Below, one piece after another: positions 29,330 to 38,761 of a DNA stretch of 64,000 bases (position 1 is its first letter; each line of letters begins with the position of its first letter). A model generated the notes under the pieces. It was not told where the DNA came from. It searched no databases and was given only the letters and a program-made list of their open reading frames with translations. The translations under genes and the position numbers were made by a program. This DNA is from an uncultured Methylocystaceae bacterium (GTDB lineage Bacteria; Pseudomonadota; Alphaproteobacteria; Rhizobiales; Beijerinckiaceae), in NCBI GenBank assembly GCA_903870245.1, contig CAIQCB010000028.1:113565-177564 (forward strand), read 5' to 3'.

Positions 29330-30760
29330 ATGAAGACGCGATCCGCCTATCTCGCTCTGGTTGCCGTCGCCCTCGCAGCGCTCGCGGGCGGCGTCGCATT
29401 TCTCTACGCGCTGCAACCGGTTCGGGCGCCGCTGGGCAAAACCGCCATCGCGCCGAAAAAAATCGCGCCGCCCACGCCGCCGACTGAAACTGACTCCCGA
29501 GAGTCGGCAGAGATCGCCGGCAACAGATCCGGTCTGTTCGGTCTCCGCACCGCCGTCGCGCCGTCGACGGCGCAGGTCGGGTCTACCCAGGCCCCGGCGG
29601 CGGTCCGGGAGACGGAGCCCTTGGCGGCGGCGCCCCCCGCCATTGCTGGCCTTGCAATCACAACCGCCCTCGATCCGTCCAAACCGCCTCAAACCGACAC
29701 GACCGACGATTCGGGAGAATTCGAGGGCAATATTACGTCGCTCGACGCCGGACCGCCGAAACCGCCAGCCCGACCGGCCACACTGGCGGAATCTGCGCCC
29801 GTAACGCCAGCGCCGCCGCGTCGCCCGATGAATCTGGAGGCGCTCGCCGCGCTGGAGTCCCCTCCCCCGACTGACGGGTTGGCGCCAGGCGCAACAGAGC
29901 AGCCCGGATTGAGGCCATTGGCCTTGCCAGGTCCCGCGGGCCCCGCCGCGCCCTTACCGCCTGCCCGTCCCCGGGATCTGGCTTCTTTACCGGCCGCTCC
30001 GGTCGCCCCGGCGGTCGCGCCTGCGGCTAATGCCGACGCCCCGAATGGTCAACAGGCGGCCCGTCTCCCCGAAGCGACTCTCCAGCCGGCCCCGGATGAC
30101 GCGTTTCAGGCGACGCCGCCGAAATTTGGCATGGGCGACCCCGTCTTCGTTCGAATTTTCAAACAGGAAGGCCAGCTTGAGCTCTGGCTCAAGAAAAGCG
30201 GCCGCTTCCATCTCTATAAGACCTTCCCGGTCTGCAAATGGTCCGGCCGGCTGGGCCCCAAGGTCAAGGAGGCTGACTACCAGTCGCCTGAGGGATTTTA
30301 CAGCGTCTCGTCCCGGCAGTTGAACCCGCATTCGAACTACTACCGAGCCTTCAACGTCGGCTATCCCAACGCCTTCGACAAGCAGAACGGCCGGACCGGC
30401 GGGCTGGTGATGGTGCACGGAGCCTGCAAGTCCGTCGGCTGTTTCGCGATGACCGATCGCGGCATTGAGGAGATTTACGGTTTCGTGGAGGCGGCGCTGC
30501 GCGCTGGCCAGCGCGATATTCCGGTTCATATCTTTCCGTTCCGGATGACCGACGCCAACATCGCCCGCGAGACAGGCGGCGGATGGCTCGCCTTCGTCGG
30601 CGGCCCGAGTTACGCGCAATGGAGCGGTTTCTGGCGTAATCTCAAGGAAGGTTATGACCTCTTCGAGCAGACGGGCGAGCCGCCAACCGCCTTCGCCTGC
30701 GGCGATCATTATGAATTCGGGGCGAGCGCCAAAAGCTGTCGACGAATCGCTGGCTGGTGA
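29330..30760 (+). CDS. YkuD-domain L,D-transpeptidase (YafK-like)
   Basis: Periplasmic, membrane-anchored enzyme of 476 residues. One N-terminal helix (about 7-29) is followed by a long Pro/Ala-rich linker (about 30-255), then the YkuD catalytic domain (about 270-420) with VHGACKSVGCFAM, which holds the histidine and catalytic cysteine of the HX(n)SxGC motif. The YafK type includes enzymes that cleave or form L,D bonds between peptidoglycan and Braun lipoprotein or outer-membrane proteins; which reaction applies here is unknown. It is a single gene ending just before the rplU promoter. Confidence 0.85.
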   Translation: MKTRSAYLALVAVALAALAGGVAFLYALQPVRAPLGKTAIAPKKIAPPTPPTETDSRESAEIAGNRSGLFGLRTAVAPSTAQVGSTQAPAAVRETEPLAAAPPAIAGLAITTALDPSKPPQTDTTDDSGEFEGNITSLDAGPPKPPARPATLAESAPVTPAPPRRPMNLEALAALESPPPTDGLAPGATEQPGLRPLALPGPAGPAAPLPPARPRDLASLPAAPVAPAVAPAANADAPNGQQAARLPEATLQPAPDDAFQATPPKFGMGDPVFVRIFKQEGQLELWLKKSGRFHLYKTFPVCKWSGRLGPKVKEADYQSPEGFYSVSSRQLNPHSNYYRAFNVGYPNAFDKQNGRTGGLVMVHGACKSVGCFAMTDRGIEEIYGFVEAALRAGQRDIPVHIFPFRMTDANIARETGGGWLAFVGGPSYAQWSGFWRNLKEGYDLFEQTGEPPTAFACGDHYEFGASAKSCRRIAGW

Positions 30761-30782
30761 CGGCGCTGCGGGGCCTGAAAAC

Positions 30783-30811
30783 TTGACAAAAGCGGCGTCT
30801 CCACTCTAGTT
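30783..30811 (+). promoter_or_regulatory. Probable sigma-70 promoter of rplU-rpmA
   Basis: TTGACA (30783-30788) with a 17-base spacer to CTAGTT (30806-30811), the only strong -35 element between the transpeptidase stop and rplU. The predicted start point lies near 30818, immediately before a strong hairpin. Confidence 0.55.
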
Positions 30812-30824
30812 AGTATCAGCTTCG

Positions 30825-30855
30825 GCGCGGCGTCCTACGCCGCGCTTTTATTTTT
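30825..30855 (+). terminator. Terminator-like hairpin between the promoter and rplU
   Basis: Stem GCGCGGCGT (30825-30833) with ACGCCGCGC (30837-30845), a 3-base loop and TTTTATTTTT: a full intrinsic-terminator signature. It ends transcripts from the L,D-transpeptidase gene, but it also lies downstream of the putative rplU promoter, so it would form the very 5' end of the rplU transcript. Confidence 0.75.
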
Positions 30856-30948
30856 GCGATGTCATCATCGTAAAGAAGCATCACCGGTCAACTGCAAGAA
30901 GCCGGCCGGCGGAGACGCCAGAGCCGGAACGAACACAGGAAAAACAAG

Positions 30949-31263
30949 ATGTTCGCAGTCATCAAAACCGGCGGCAAGCAGTATAGCGTGACCGCTGGAG
31001 ACATCATTACCGTCATGGCGCTGGATGGCGCTCCAGGCGATGGCGTGACCTTCGACGAGGTGCTCATGGTAGGCGGCGGCGACGCCGCGATCAGGATCGG
31101 CGCGCCAACGGTCGCCGGCGCCAAGGTGAAGGGCGAGATCGCCGAACAGGCGCGCAGCCCGAAGTCGATCGCCTTCAAAAAGCGCCGCAGACAGAATTCA
31201 AAGCGCAAGCGCGGCCACCGTCAGGATTTGACTCTGGTCAAGATCACCGCGGTCGAGGCCTAG
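30949..31263 (+). CDS. rplU: 50S ribosomal protein L21
   Basis: Ribosomal protein of 104 residues ([14 protein letters not shown]..., [15 protein letters not shown]), full length. AGGA lies eight bases before the ATG. It is followed by rpmA after 65 bases, the near-universal L21-L27 pair. Confidence 0.97.
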   Translation: MFAVIKTGGKQYSVTAGDIITVMALDGAPGDGVTFDEVLMVGGGDAAIRIGAPTVAGAKVKGEIAEQARSPKSIAFKKRRRQNSKRKRGHRQDLTLVKITAVEA

Positions 31264-31328
31264 GCCTCCCGTTTTTCAGGACACAGGGCGTCTGCGGACG
31301 TCTGGCGTAAAAGGTTTGGAGCAGGAAA

Positions 31329-31595
31329 ATGGCTCACAAAAAAGCAGGCGGCTCATCACGAAACGGCCGCGACTCGGACGGCCGGCGTCTCGGCGTCAAG
31401 AAATTCGGCGGAGAAAACGTGATCGGCGGCAACATCATCGTTCGCCAGCGCGGCACCAAATGGCACCCCGGCCGTAATGTCGGCATGGGCAAGGATCATA
31501 CTCTTTTCGCGCTTGTCGATGGAGTCGTTGAATTCAAGTCCAGCCGTGGACGATCCAGCGTAACGGTGGTTACGGCGGCGGCGGCGGCGGAGTAA
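31329..31595 (+). CDS. rpmA: 50S ribosomal protein L27
   Basis: Ribosomal protein of 88 residues with the flexible N-terminus [16 protein letters not shown] that reaches the peptidyl-transferase centre, and [16 protein letters not shown]. No N-terminal cleavable extension of the Firmicutes kind is present. Confidence 0.97.
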   Translation: MAHKKAGGSSRNGRDSDGRRLGVKKFGGENVIGGNIIVRQRGTKWHPGRNVGMGKDHTLFALVDGVVEFKSSRGRSSVTVVTAAAAAE

Positions 31596-31762
31596 GTCGG
31601 GTTACGGACTTCCGCCGGCGACTTGACCTCGGCGGAACTGACGTCAGCCCAAAAGGGCGACGGCTCCAGGGCAAGATCCGGCGAGGGCCTTTTCAGGCTT
31701 GAGGGAGTTCGGCTTCCTCCTCGCCACCCGGCAGGGCGGCGGATTTTGCGCGTGGAGCAGAC

Positions 31763-32359
31763 ATGTTTCCGGAAATCACCCACGACGACGTGTTCCGGCT
31801 GGAGACCGAAAGACTCTGGCTGCGCTGGCCTCGCCTCGCGGACGCCCAGGCGTTCGTCGTTCTGATCAACGATCCGGAGGTGACGCGTCACACGACGCTT
31901 CCCCGCCCCTATCGATCACAGGACGCAGAAGACTTCATCCGATTCGCCTGCGCGGCCAACGCCGCCGGAGAAAGCCTCTATCTTGTGCTCGCGCCCAAGC
32001 GCGATCCCAATACGCCAATTGGCGTTATCTCCTCCGAAGGGGCGCAAAGCCGGGGCGAGAGCCGATTGGGTTTCTGGCTCGCCAGGGCTTTTTGGGGTCA
32101 GGGACTGATGAGCGAAGCGGCGAGCGCCTTTGTCGATCTGGTGTTCAAGATCACCTCCCTCGAGCGAATCGTCTCCGCTGCGGCGCCGGACAACATTGCC
32201 TCTCTGCGTCTCCAGGAACGTTTGGGCTTTACCCGAACCGGCCGAACCGTGATCGACGCGGCTGACGGCGGGTCGCTTGAGATCATCACAACGGAGTTGA
32301 AACGCGGCGGGGCGCGCACAACATTCGGCGCGCGCCGACCGAAGCTGAGTTCGACCTAA
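31763..32359 (+). CDS. GNAT-family N-acetyltransferase
   Basis: RimJ/RimL-like acetyltransferase of 198 residues: the opening [20 protein letters not shown], the acetyl-CoA-binding region around [10 protein letters not shown], and [18 protein letters not shown] gene at this place between rpmA and obgE is conserved in Rhizobiales. GGAG precedes the ATG. The substrate (ribosomal protein or small molecule) is not predictable. Confidence 0.88.
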   Translation: MFPEITHDDVFRLETERLWLRWPRLADAQAFVVLINDPEVTRHTTLPRPYRSQDAEDFIRFACAANAAGESLYLVLAPKRDPNTPIGVISSEGAQSRGESRLGFWLARAFWGQGLMSEAASAFVDLVFKITSLERIVSAAAPDNIASLRLQERLGFTRTGRTVIDAADGGSLEIITTELKRGGARTTFGARRPKLSST

Positions 32360-32378
32360 CAATGCTGGGCCCTCCCGC

Positions 32379-33437
32379 ATGAAATTTCTTGATCAAGCCA
32401 AGGTATACCTGCGCTCAGGCGATGGCGGCGCCGGCTGCGTGTCGTTCCGACGCGAAAAATTCATTGAATTTGGGGGGCCAGACGGCGGGGATGGCGGACG
32501 CGGCGGCGACGTCGTCGCCGAATGCGTCGATGGGCTCAACACACTGATCGACTTTCGATACCAGCAACATTTCAAGGCCAAAACCGGCATGCATGGGATG
32601 GGCAAGAACCGCGCCGGCGGACGTGGAGCGGACGCGGTTCTCAAGGCGCCGGTCGGCACCCAGATTTTCGAAGAGGATGGGGAAACGCTAATCGCCGATC
32701 TCACCGCGGTCGGTCAAAAAGTGATCCTTTGCAAGGGGGGCAACGGCGGTTTTGGCAACGCCCATTTCACCACCTCGACCAATCGGGCCCCAAGGCGCGC
32801 CAATCCTGGCCTTTCCGGCGAAGAGCGCACAGTGATTCTGCGCCTGAAACTGATCGCTGACGCCGGGCTGATCGGCCTGCCGAACGCGGGTAAATCGACG
32901 TTTCTGTCCCGTGTTACGGCTGCGCGACCCAAAATCGCCGATTATCCTTTCACCACGCTATACCCTGGCCTTGGCGTCGCCCGCGTCGATGATCGAGAGT
33001 TCGTGCTGGCCGACATACCCGGGTTGATCGAGGGCGCCCACGAGGGTCATGGTCTGGGCGACCGCTTTCTGGGACATGTCGAGCGGTGCCGGGCCCTGCT
33101 GCATCTTGTCGACGCCACCGGGGAGCACGCCGGTCGCGATTACAAGATCATCCGCGCCGAACTCTCCGCCTATGGGGCCGGTCTCGACCAGAAGCCGGAG
33201 ATCGTCGCCCTCTCCAAAATCGATGCGGTTGACGCAGAAACACTAAAGAAACAAAGAGATAGATTGAAGCGCGCGATGCGCGCCAGCAATCCGGACGACG
33301 GCTCGCATGGCCCCCTGACGCTGTCCTCTGTTTCTGGCGCCGGAATTGCCGAGGCGCTGCGCGCGCTTGCTCAGTTCAGCGTCGAGGCAAAGGAGGAAGA
33401 GTCTGCTCCAGCCGAAAACCGGCCCTGGACGCCCTGA
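32379..33437 (+). CDS. obgE: GTPase ObgE/CgtA
   Basis: Ribosome-associated GTPase of 352 residues. The glycine-rich Obg domain (about 1-158) is followed by the G domain with [25 protein letters not shown] and NKxD-type SKID. It follows the GNAT gene by 19 bases and is probably in the rplU-rpmA transcript. The proB/proA genes often found next are absent. Confidence 0.96.
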   Translation: MKFLDQAKVYLRSGDGGAGCVSFRREKFIEFGGPDGGDGGRGGDVVAECVDGLNTLIDFRYQQHFKAKTGMHGMGKNRAGGRGADAVLKAPVGTQIFEEDGETLIADLTAVGQKVILCKGGNGGFGNAHFTTSTNRAPRRANPGLSGEERTVILRLKLIADAGLIGLPNAGKSTFLSRVTAARPKIADYPFTTLYPGLGVARVDDREFVLADIPGLIEGAHEGHGLGDRFLGHVERCRALLHLVDATGEHAGRDYKIIRAELSAYGAGLDQKPEIVALSKIDAVDAETLKKQRDRLKRAMRASNPDDGSHGPLTLSSVSGAGIAEALRALAQFSVEAKEEESAPAENRPWTP

Positions 33438-33494
33438 GGGCCGAATTATCCCTGGATTGACGACCGCCGAACCGGGCTCTATGCTTGAGCTATT

Positions 33495-33884
33495 ATGAAC
33501 AGACGAGACCTAGGGTCGATGCATTACGGACGAACAGCGGTGTCGCTGTTTGTCTTTTATATGCTGATCCTGCAAGGTCTCATCACCAGCGCCGCATGGG
33601 CCACGCCCTCTAATGGACCTCTGATTGATGCGATCTGCATCAGCAAAGCGTCCACTCCGATTGACGATCTTCCCACGGCGCCGACACGACATGGACGCCA
33701 CGACGCCTGCTGCGTATTTCACGCGACAGGTTTTGGCGCCTCGGCAGGCCAATCCCCTTTCATCGGCGAAGCGCCCCCCTCTCTGTTTTACATCGAAAGG
33801 CCTCTGGCCTTTGATGCTGGCTGGCGGCGCAACGAAACATCTACCCCGCCCCTTGGCTCCCGCGCGCCCCCTTCCCTGATCTGA
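33495..33884 (+). CDS. Small secreted cysteine-containing protein (DUF2946-like)
   Basis: 129-residue protein with a hydrophobic N-terminal segment ending SAAWA (signal peptide or anchor, about residues 14-36). Its mature part carries ICISKAS and HDACCVFH, a cysteine/histidine pattern reminiscent of DUF2946 small envelope proteins. The similarity is from memory of the pattern and weak. It stands alone after obgE. Confidence 0.5.
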   Translation: MNRRDLGSMHYGRTAVSLFVFYMLILQGLITSAAWATPSNGPLIDAICISKASTPIDDLPTAPTRHGRHDACCVFHATGFGASAGQSPFIGEAPPSLFYIERPLAFDAGWRRNETSTPPLGSRAPPSLI

Positions 33885-34018
33885 CGCCTGTCGCGGCCAG
33901 CGACTTTTTCGCGTTCTTGCACGGAAAACCCTCCGGGCGAGCCTATAGCTATCCATGATTTCGTCTCCTGCGGACCGTAGTCGAAACAAATCGACGTACT
34001 TCCTTGTCTTAGACCAAG

Positions 34019-34456
34019 ATGGTGAAGCTAGCGGTTATGCGGCGAAATCGTCATCGAAGTTTCACGTCAATGGAACACAAACGTTCAAACTCTTCGCGCA
34101 GGGGCTCCAAAGCGCCTGTTACTCAACGCGCCGAATACAATCAACGACCGGATGACCGGAGCCGGTTCGAGGTCGTCGAAGCCTATTACGATCACGAAGG
34201 ACGCCCGATCAAACGCAAAGGCACAGGCGCCGCCCGCGTGTCTCGCGCCTATGACGCCCAGGGTCATCAAATTGATGAGCGTTATTACAACGCGGAAGGA
34301 AAGCCGACGGTTCGCAAGGATCTTGGCGCCGCTCGAATCTCCTGGCGATACGACAGGAACGGTCGGCAGGTGGATACGACCCTCTTCGGGGCCGACGGCG
34401 CCCCCGTACGAACCGATCCGTCGACCTCGCCCAAAAGCGCGCTGGAGCGCGCCTGA
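34019..34456 (+). CDS. Unknown protein with 33-residue repeats
   Basis: I do not recognise this 145-residue protein. After a basic Arg/Ser-rich N-terminus (1-48) it consists of two consecutive 33-residue repeats (54-86 and 87-119) and the start of a third (120-130), each with the plan YY-x-x-E/D-G-R/K-P ... G-A-A-R ... YD-x-x-G. Such YDxxG repeats occur in larger secreted repeat proteins, so this may be a remnant or a short stand-alone form. No signal peptide is evident and the start codon is uncertain; 34037 and 34070 are alternatives. Confidence 0.5.
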   Translation: MVKLAVMRRNRHRSFTSMEHKRSNSSRRGSKAPVTQRAEYNQRPDDRSRFEVVEAYYDHEGRPIKRKGTGAARVSRAYDAQGHQIDERYYNAEGKPTVRKDLGAARISWRYDRNGRQVDTTLFGADGAPVRTDPSTSPKSALERA

Positions 34457-34781
34457 AGCGGCGAATGCAGGGCGCCGCGCCGGCAACGGTCATGCAATAT
34501 GAGGCGACAGACGTCCTGGAGAGGGAACATTCGTTTTGCCGGACAAGTCTCTTGACCGGCTCAACTGGCCCGATCCGGGCACGATAATAGATCGAGGCCG
34601 CTTGAAAGACGGCGAAGAATGATTATCTCAAGTTCAGCGTCCAGATATTTATTTATTTCAGGCGCGGCGCACGTCGTGGTATGACGTGTCGCGATAGGCT
34701 TGATAGGCCGCATTATTTAAGCCCCAGTTGGAGCTGCGGCCAAAAATGCTGCTCGTCACAAACAAATGTAAGGGAGCAAAT
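34457..34781. other. Intergenic region upstream of the secreted 123-residue protein
   Basis: 325 bases. Its right half is AT-rich (AGATATTTATTTATTTC near 34645) and probably holds the promoter of the next gene. Only frames under 30 codons are open, and none is supported. Confidence 0.4.
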
Positions 34782-35153
34782 ATGATCAAGCTTGCCATGA
34801 CGACGGCCGCAGTGGCTCTGACGATGACCACCGGCGCGCTCGCTGAAAAGTGGAGCGTTACCGAACAGGCCGCCTCCGGCATCAAATATTCCTCGGGCAC
34901 CTGGACCCTCGGCGCCGAAGGCGACAAGGTGACCGGCAAGGCCGAAATGCAGCTCGATAACGGCACCATGATCAGCTACAAGCTGGAAGGCTCAGTAGCC
35001 GGCGGCGTCTATACGCTCAATTTTGTCGGCCGCGACGACGGCAAGAAGAATTGCGTCTTCACGGGCAAGCCCAGCGCCACGAACGCTCGCGTTTACGGCG
35101 GCGAAGCAGTTTGCGAAGGTCAGACCCTGACCATTCGCGGCGGCGTTCAATAA
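34782..35153 (+). CDS. Small periplasmic protein of unknown function
   Basis: 123 residues starting MIKLAMTTAAVALTMTTGALA (signal peptide, cleavage after LA), with AAGGGAG before the ATG. The mature part is beta-rich with two cysteines (NCVF and AVCEG), possibly a disulfide, and short repeated patterns (GTWTLGAEGDKVTGKAEM). The family is not recognised. It has its own terminator, so it is monocistronic. Confidence 0.7.
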   Translation: MIKLAMTTAAVALTMTTGALAEKWSVTEQAASGIKYSSGTWTLGAEGDKVTGKAEMQLDNGTMISYKLEGSVAGGVYTLNFVGRDDGKKNCVFTGKPSATNARVYGGEAVCEGQTLTIRGGVQ

Positions 35154-35178
35154 GCAGTCGCCCCGCACGAAACGAAAG

Positions 35179-35206
35179 CGCCAGCCGTGAGGCTGGCGTT
35201 TTTTTT
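35179..35206 (+). terminator. Intrinsic terminator
   Basis: Stem CGCCAGCC with GGCTGGCG and loop GTGA (35179-35198), followed by eight T. It ends the secreted-protein transcript just before the convergent TauE gene. Confidence 0.92.
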
Positions 35207-35214
35207 ATCTTCCG

Positions 35215-36042
35215 TCAGGTTGTTCTGGCGATCATATAGCCGGCGACGGCGAAGATAAGATTGGCGAAAATTGTTGTCAGACGATCATTATCGCTCGACA
35301 GCGCCTTACCTGCGCGCGCGCCGAGCGCCCCGCCCAGGGCGCCGCCGAACAGAAAGGTCATCGCCAGCGGCCAATCGACGAAACCCGACAGGGTATAATT
35401 TATCGCTGTGGTGAAACCAAAGGCGGCGACGGCGACCAAAGATGTGCCAATCGCCTTGATGATCGGCATTCCGGTGGAGCCGACCAGACCGGGCACGATC
35501 AGGAAACCTCCGCCAATCCCGAAAAAACCCGAAAACAATCCGGTCGCAAGACCGTAACCCAACACCCTCGGCGCTTTTTCGATCGTGCATTCAACGCCCG
35601 GATCTCCGGGATTGCCGCGGCCGCGCAGCATCAGCACGCCAACGGCGATCATCACCAGCGCAAATAGGAACAGCAGTTTCTGACCATTGAACGCCTTGCC
35701 GAGCGATGAACCGATCAGGGCGCCGGCGACGCCGGCGCTCGCATACATACCGCCGCAACGCCATTTCACATTGTCGGCGCGCGAATGGGATCGCAGATTG
35801 ACGAGGGCGTTGACGGCGACGGCCAGCGCGCTGGTGCCGATCGCGACATGCGGATCGCGCACGCCGATCGCGTAAACCATCAATGGCACCGCAAGGATCG
35901 AACCGCCACCGCCCACGAGGCCCAGAACGAAACCGACCGTTGCGCCCGAGCCGACGCGCGCAAGATGCGACAGGGGATCGAGATGAAGAAACTCCTGTAC
36001 CTGCGCCGATTGCCAGATCCCGGAGAGGACGTCGACGATCAC
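35215..36042 (-). CDS. TauE/SafE-family sulfite/anion exporter
   Basis: Inner-membrane permease of 275 residues with two repeated halves of four helices. Each half opens with a glycine-rich motif (GFVLGLVGGGGSILAVPLM and GLFSGFFGIGGGFLIVPGLV), the family hallmark. It starts with GTG overlapping the stop of the upstream oxidoreductase (GTGA), so it is translationally coupled to sulfide-oxidation genes. Export of sulfite or another sulfur anion produced by the cluster is inferred from this context. Confidence 0.85.
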   Translation of the reverse strand: MIVDVLSGIWQSAQVQEFLHLDPLSHLARVGSGATVGFVLGLVGGGGSILAVPLMVYAIGVRDPHVAIGTSALAVAVNALVNLRSHSRADNVKWRCGGMYASAGVAGALIGSSLGKAFNGQKLLFLFALVMIAVGVLMLRGRGNPGDPGVECTIEKAPRVLGYGLATGLFSGFFGIGGGFLIVPGLVGSTGMPIIKAIGTSLVAVAAFGFTTAINYTLSGFVDWPLAMTFLFGGALGGALGARAGKALSSDNDRLTTIFANLIFAVAGYMIARTT

Positions 36043-37733
36043 GACGCCGGCGTCTGCGCATCGCGCGTGTGCATGTGCGGTTTACATAGATATTCCCGCC
36101 CCTTGAGCATCAGATGCCAGTAGATCGGCGGCAGCAGACGATCCTTCAGATACCAGGCCGCCCGCGTTGGTCTCGTTCCATCGAGCAGCCATTTGGGAAA
36201 ACTCGGGAGCAGCTTGCCGCCATAGCCGAACTCCGCCAGCACAATTTTGCCGCGCTCCACGGTAAGCGGGCATGAGCCGTAGCCATCGTAGGCGACAAGC
36301 GGTTCTTTACCTTCCAGCATCGCGAGCAGATTGATGGCGACGACCGGCGCCTGTTTGCGCGCAGCGGCGGCGGTCTTGGCGTTGGGCGTGGTTGTTCCAT
36401 CCCCCAGCGCAAAAACATTCGCATAGCGAACATGTTGCAAGGTGAATTGATCGACGGCGATGAAGCCGGTCTCGGCCGCCAGTGGACTTTTGGCGATAAA
36501 CGCCGGCGCAACCTGCGGCGGCACAGCATGCAGCATATCGAACTCGCGCACAACGCGCTCGATGGCGCCATCGGCGCCCTTGCGCTCGAAGGTGGCGACG
36601 CGGTTGGGGCCATCAACGGCGACAAGTCTGGACTCAAGATGAAGTTTGATCCCGTATTTCTCTACGTAACGCATTAACGCCGGCACATATTCCGGCACGC
36701 CAAAAAGAACCGCGCCGGCGTTATGAAACTCGACCTCAATATCACCCAGAACGCCGTTCTTCAAAAAACTGTCGCAGGACAGATACATCGCCTTTTGCGG
36801 TGCGCCCGCGCATTTGATCGGCATGGGCGGCTGGGTGAAGAGCGCGCGGCCATTCCTCAGCTTGCTGGCCAGTTGATGCGTGTAGGGCGCAAGATCTGGC
36901 AAATAATTTGAGGTGACGCCGTTTTCGCCCAGCGTTTCTGCAAGCCCGGGAACGCCCGCCCAGTTGAGCGCGATGCCCGGCGATACGACAAGTCCGCGAT
37001 ATTTGACGCGAACGCCGTCTTCGAGAATCACCTCATCGGCATCGGGATCGAAACCTGCGACGCGCTGCTGAATCCATGTCACACGATCCGGCATGACAGA
37101 CGCCATCGATCGCTTGCATACATCCGGCGTGAACACGCCAGCGCCAATCAATGTGAAGCCGGGCTGATAATAATGAACGTCGGCGGGTTCGATCACGGCG
37201 ATGGAGAGGTCGCGGCGTCGCTTGAGAAGACTGGACGCAGCGGCGATGCCGCCACTGCCGCCGCCGACGATGACGATGTCGTAAATCCTGTGATGACGTC
37301 CACCGCCGCCCAACGCAGCGCGGCCGACGATTCGCGAACGCAGATCAGAAATATCATAACCCGCCGCTGCGGCGGTGCTGATGATCGCATCGGCGTCTTG
37401 CGCGCCGCCCTGCGACAGGGCCCAGAACGATGCGGCGCGCTTGCCGGTTTTGCAGTAAGCGAGCACCCGCGAGGCGTCGTCGCCAATCGCTGCGATAAAA
37501 GCGGCCACATCCGTGTCCTGAATATCGCCCGGCGTCGCCGGAATATGCGCGAAACGCATGCCGTGCTGTTCAACCAGCGCGGCCATCCCGGAGGCTCTCG
37601 GTTGGCCGTCCTCTTCGTCGTCATGACGATGGCAGACAATGAGCTTGAAGCCCTGCCGGGCGGCCAGCGCGACATCCTCTGGAGACAATTGCGGCGCGGC
37701 CGAGAAGTCAGGGCCCAGTTCCTTGAAGCTCAT
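36039..37733 (-). CDS. Phosphatase-like (DUF442) / sulfide:quinone oxidoreductase-type fusion
   Basis: Two-domain protein of 564 residues. Residues 1-140 form a DUF442/beta-lactamase-hydrolase-like domain with the phosphatase loop C94-KTGK-R99. Residues 150-564 form an FAD-dependent oxidoreductase: dinucleotide motif G157-G-G-S-G-G162, C206, the SQR-type motif IKCAGAPQKAMYL and a third cysteine in SCPLTVERG. Such enzymes oxidise sulfide to polysulfide or transfer persulfide, reducing quinone. The start at 37733 has GGGGGA upstream. It lies between a persulfide-dioxygenase-like gene and tauE, consistent with sulfide detoxification. Confidence 0.87.
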   Translation of the reverse strand: MSFKELGPDFSAAPQLSPEDVALAARQGFKLIVCHRHDDEEDGQPRASGMAALVEQHGMRFAHIPATPGDIQDTDVAAFIAAIGDDASRVLAYCKTGKRAASFWALSQGGAQDADAIISTAAAAGYDISDLRSRIVGRAALGGGGRHHRIYDIVIVGGGSGGIAAASSLLKRRRDLSIAVIEPADVHYYQPGFTLIGAGVFTPDVCKRSMASVMPDRVTWIQQRVAGFDPDADEVILEDGVRVKYRGLVVSPGIALNWAGVPGLAETLGENGVTSNYLPDLAPYTHQLASKLRNGRALFTQPPMPIKCAGAPQKAMYLSCDSFLKNGVLGDIEVEFHNAGAVLFGVPEYVPALMRYVEKYGIKLHLESRLVAVDGPNRVATFERKGADGAIERVVREFDMLHAVPPQVAPAFIAKSPLAAETGFIAVDQFTLQHVRYANVFALGDGTTTPNAKTAAAARKQAPVVAINLLAMLEGKEPLVAYDGYGSCPLTVERGKIVLAEFGYGGKLLPSFPKWLLDGTRPTRAAWYLKDRLLPPIYWHLMLKGREYLCKPHMHTRDAQTPAS

Positions 37734-37807
37734 GTCTTTCCCCCAAATTTTATGCTTGCCGCACAAGCCGCCGTCGCTGTTTTCTATGGGCCCTCGATCG
37801 GTCGCGA

Positions 37808-38761
37808 TTACAGCGCGTCGAGCGGAATTTTCAGATATCGTTTGCCGTTGCTTTCGGGCGGCGGCAATTTGCCCCCGCGCACGTTCAACTGGACTGACGG
37901 CAGGATCAGATTTGGCAGGTCGAGCATCGCATCGCGCCTGGTGCGCATGGCGACGAAATCATCCTCGGCGACGCCATCATGAACATGGATGTTATGCGCC
38001 TTCTGAGCGCCGACGGTCGTCTCCCAGACGTAATGGTTGCGATCAGGACCCTTGTAATCGTGGCAAAGGAAGATGCGGGTGTCGTCGGGCAGGGACAGCA
38101 GTCGACGGATCGAACGATAAAGCTGACGCGCGTCGCCGCCCGGAAAATCCGCCCGAGCCGTACCGTAATCGGGCATGAACAACGTGTCGCCAATGAAGGC
38201 GCAATCGCCGATGATATAAGCGAGATCGGCGGGCGTGTGTCCAGGCGCATGCAGCGCTATGGCGGGAATGTCGCCAACTGAAAAAACGTCGCCGTCCCTG
38301 AACAAATGATCGAATTGCGAACCGTCGCGAGCGAATTCATCGCCGAAGTTGAACAGATCGCCGAAAACCTTCTGAACCGTCGTGATCGCCGCGCCAATGG
38401 CGATCTTGCCGCCCAGCTGTTCTTTAAGATAGGGCGCGGCAGAAATGTGATCGGCGTGGGCGTGCGTCTCCAGCAGCCAGTCGATGGTCAGCCCCTGCTG
38501 ACGAACGAAGGCGACGATCCGGTCGGCGGACGCTGTCGATGTGCGTCCTGACGCCGTATCGTAGTCGAGCACGCTGTCGATGACGACGCCCCGCCCGGTC
38601 GTCGGATCGTAGGCGACATGGCTGGCGGTGAAGGTCGACTCGTCGAAGAAACCCTTGACCGCCAGCCTCGGACGGGCGCTGGAAAGAGCGGCATGAGTCT
38701 GCGCAACGGCGGCGGCGAGGTATTCATCTTCCATGACAGCACCCGCAAATTTAACTTTCAT
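37808..38761 (-). CDS. Metallo-beta-lactamase-fold hydrolase, persulfide dioxygenase / Blh type
   Basis: 317-residue MBL-fold protein with the metal-binding motif THAHADH, followed by GHTPAD, FIGDTLF and the later LCHDY. The opening VKGFFDESTFTASHV and DSVLDYD are typical of the Blh/ETHE1-like group, which oxidises glutathione persulfide to sulfite. The first ATG (38761) lies inside a palindromic operator and lacks a ribosome binding site, so Met10 (38734) may be the true start. It heads the minus-strand operon with the SQR fusion and tauE. Confidence 0.85.
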   Translation of the reverse strand: MKVKFAGAVMEDEYLAAAVAQTHAALSSARPRLAVKGFFDESTFTASHVAYDPTTGRGVVIDSVLDYDTASGRTSTASADRIVAFVRQQGLTIDWLLETHAHADHISAAPYLKEQLGGKIAIGAAITTVQKVFGDLFNFGDEFARDGSQFDHLFRDGDVFSVGDIPAIALHAPGHTPADLAYIIGDCAFIGDTLFMPDYGTARADFPGGDARQLYRSIRRLLSLPDDTRIFLCHDYKGPDRNHYVWETTVGAQKAHNIHVHDGVAEDDFVAMRTRRDAMLDLPNLILPSVQLNVRGGKLPPPESNGKRYLKIPLDAL

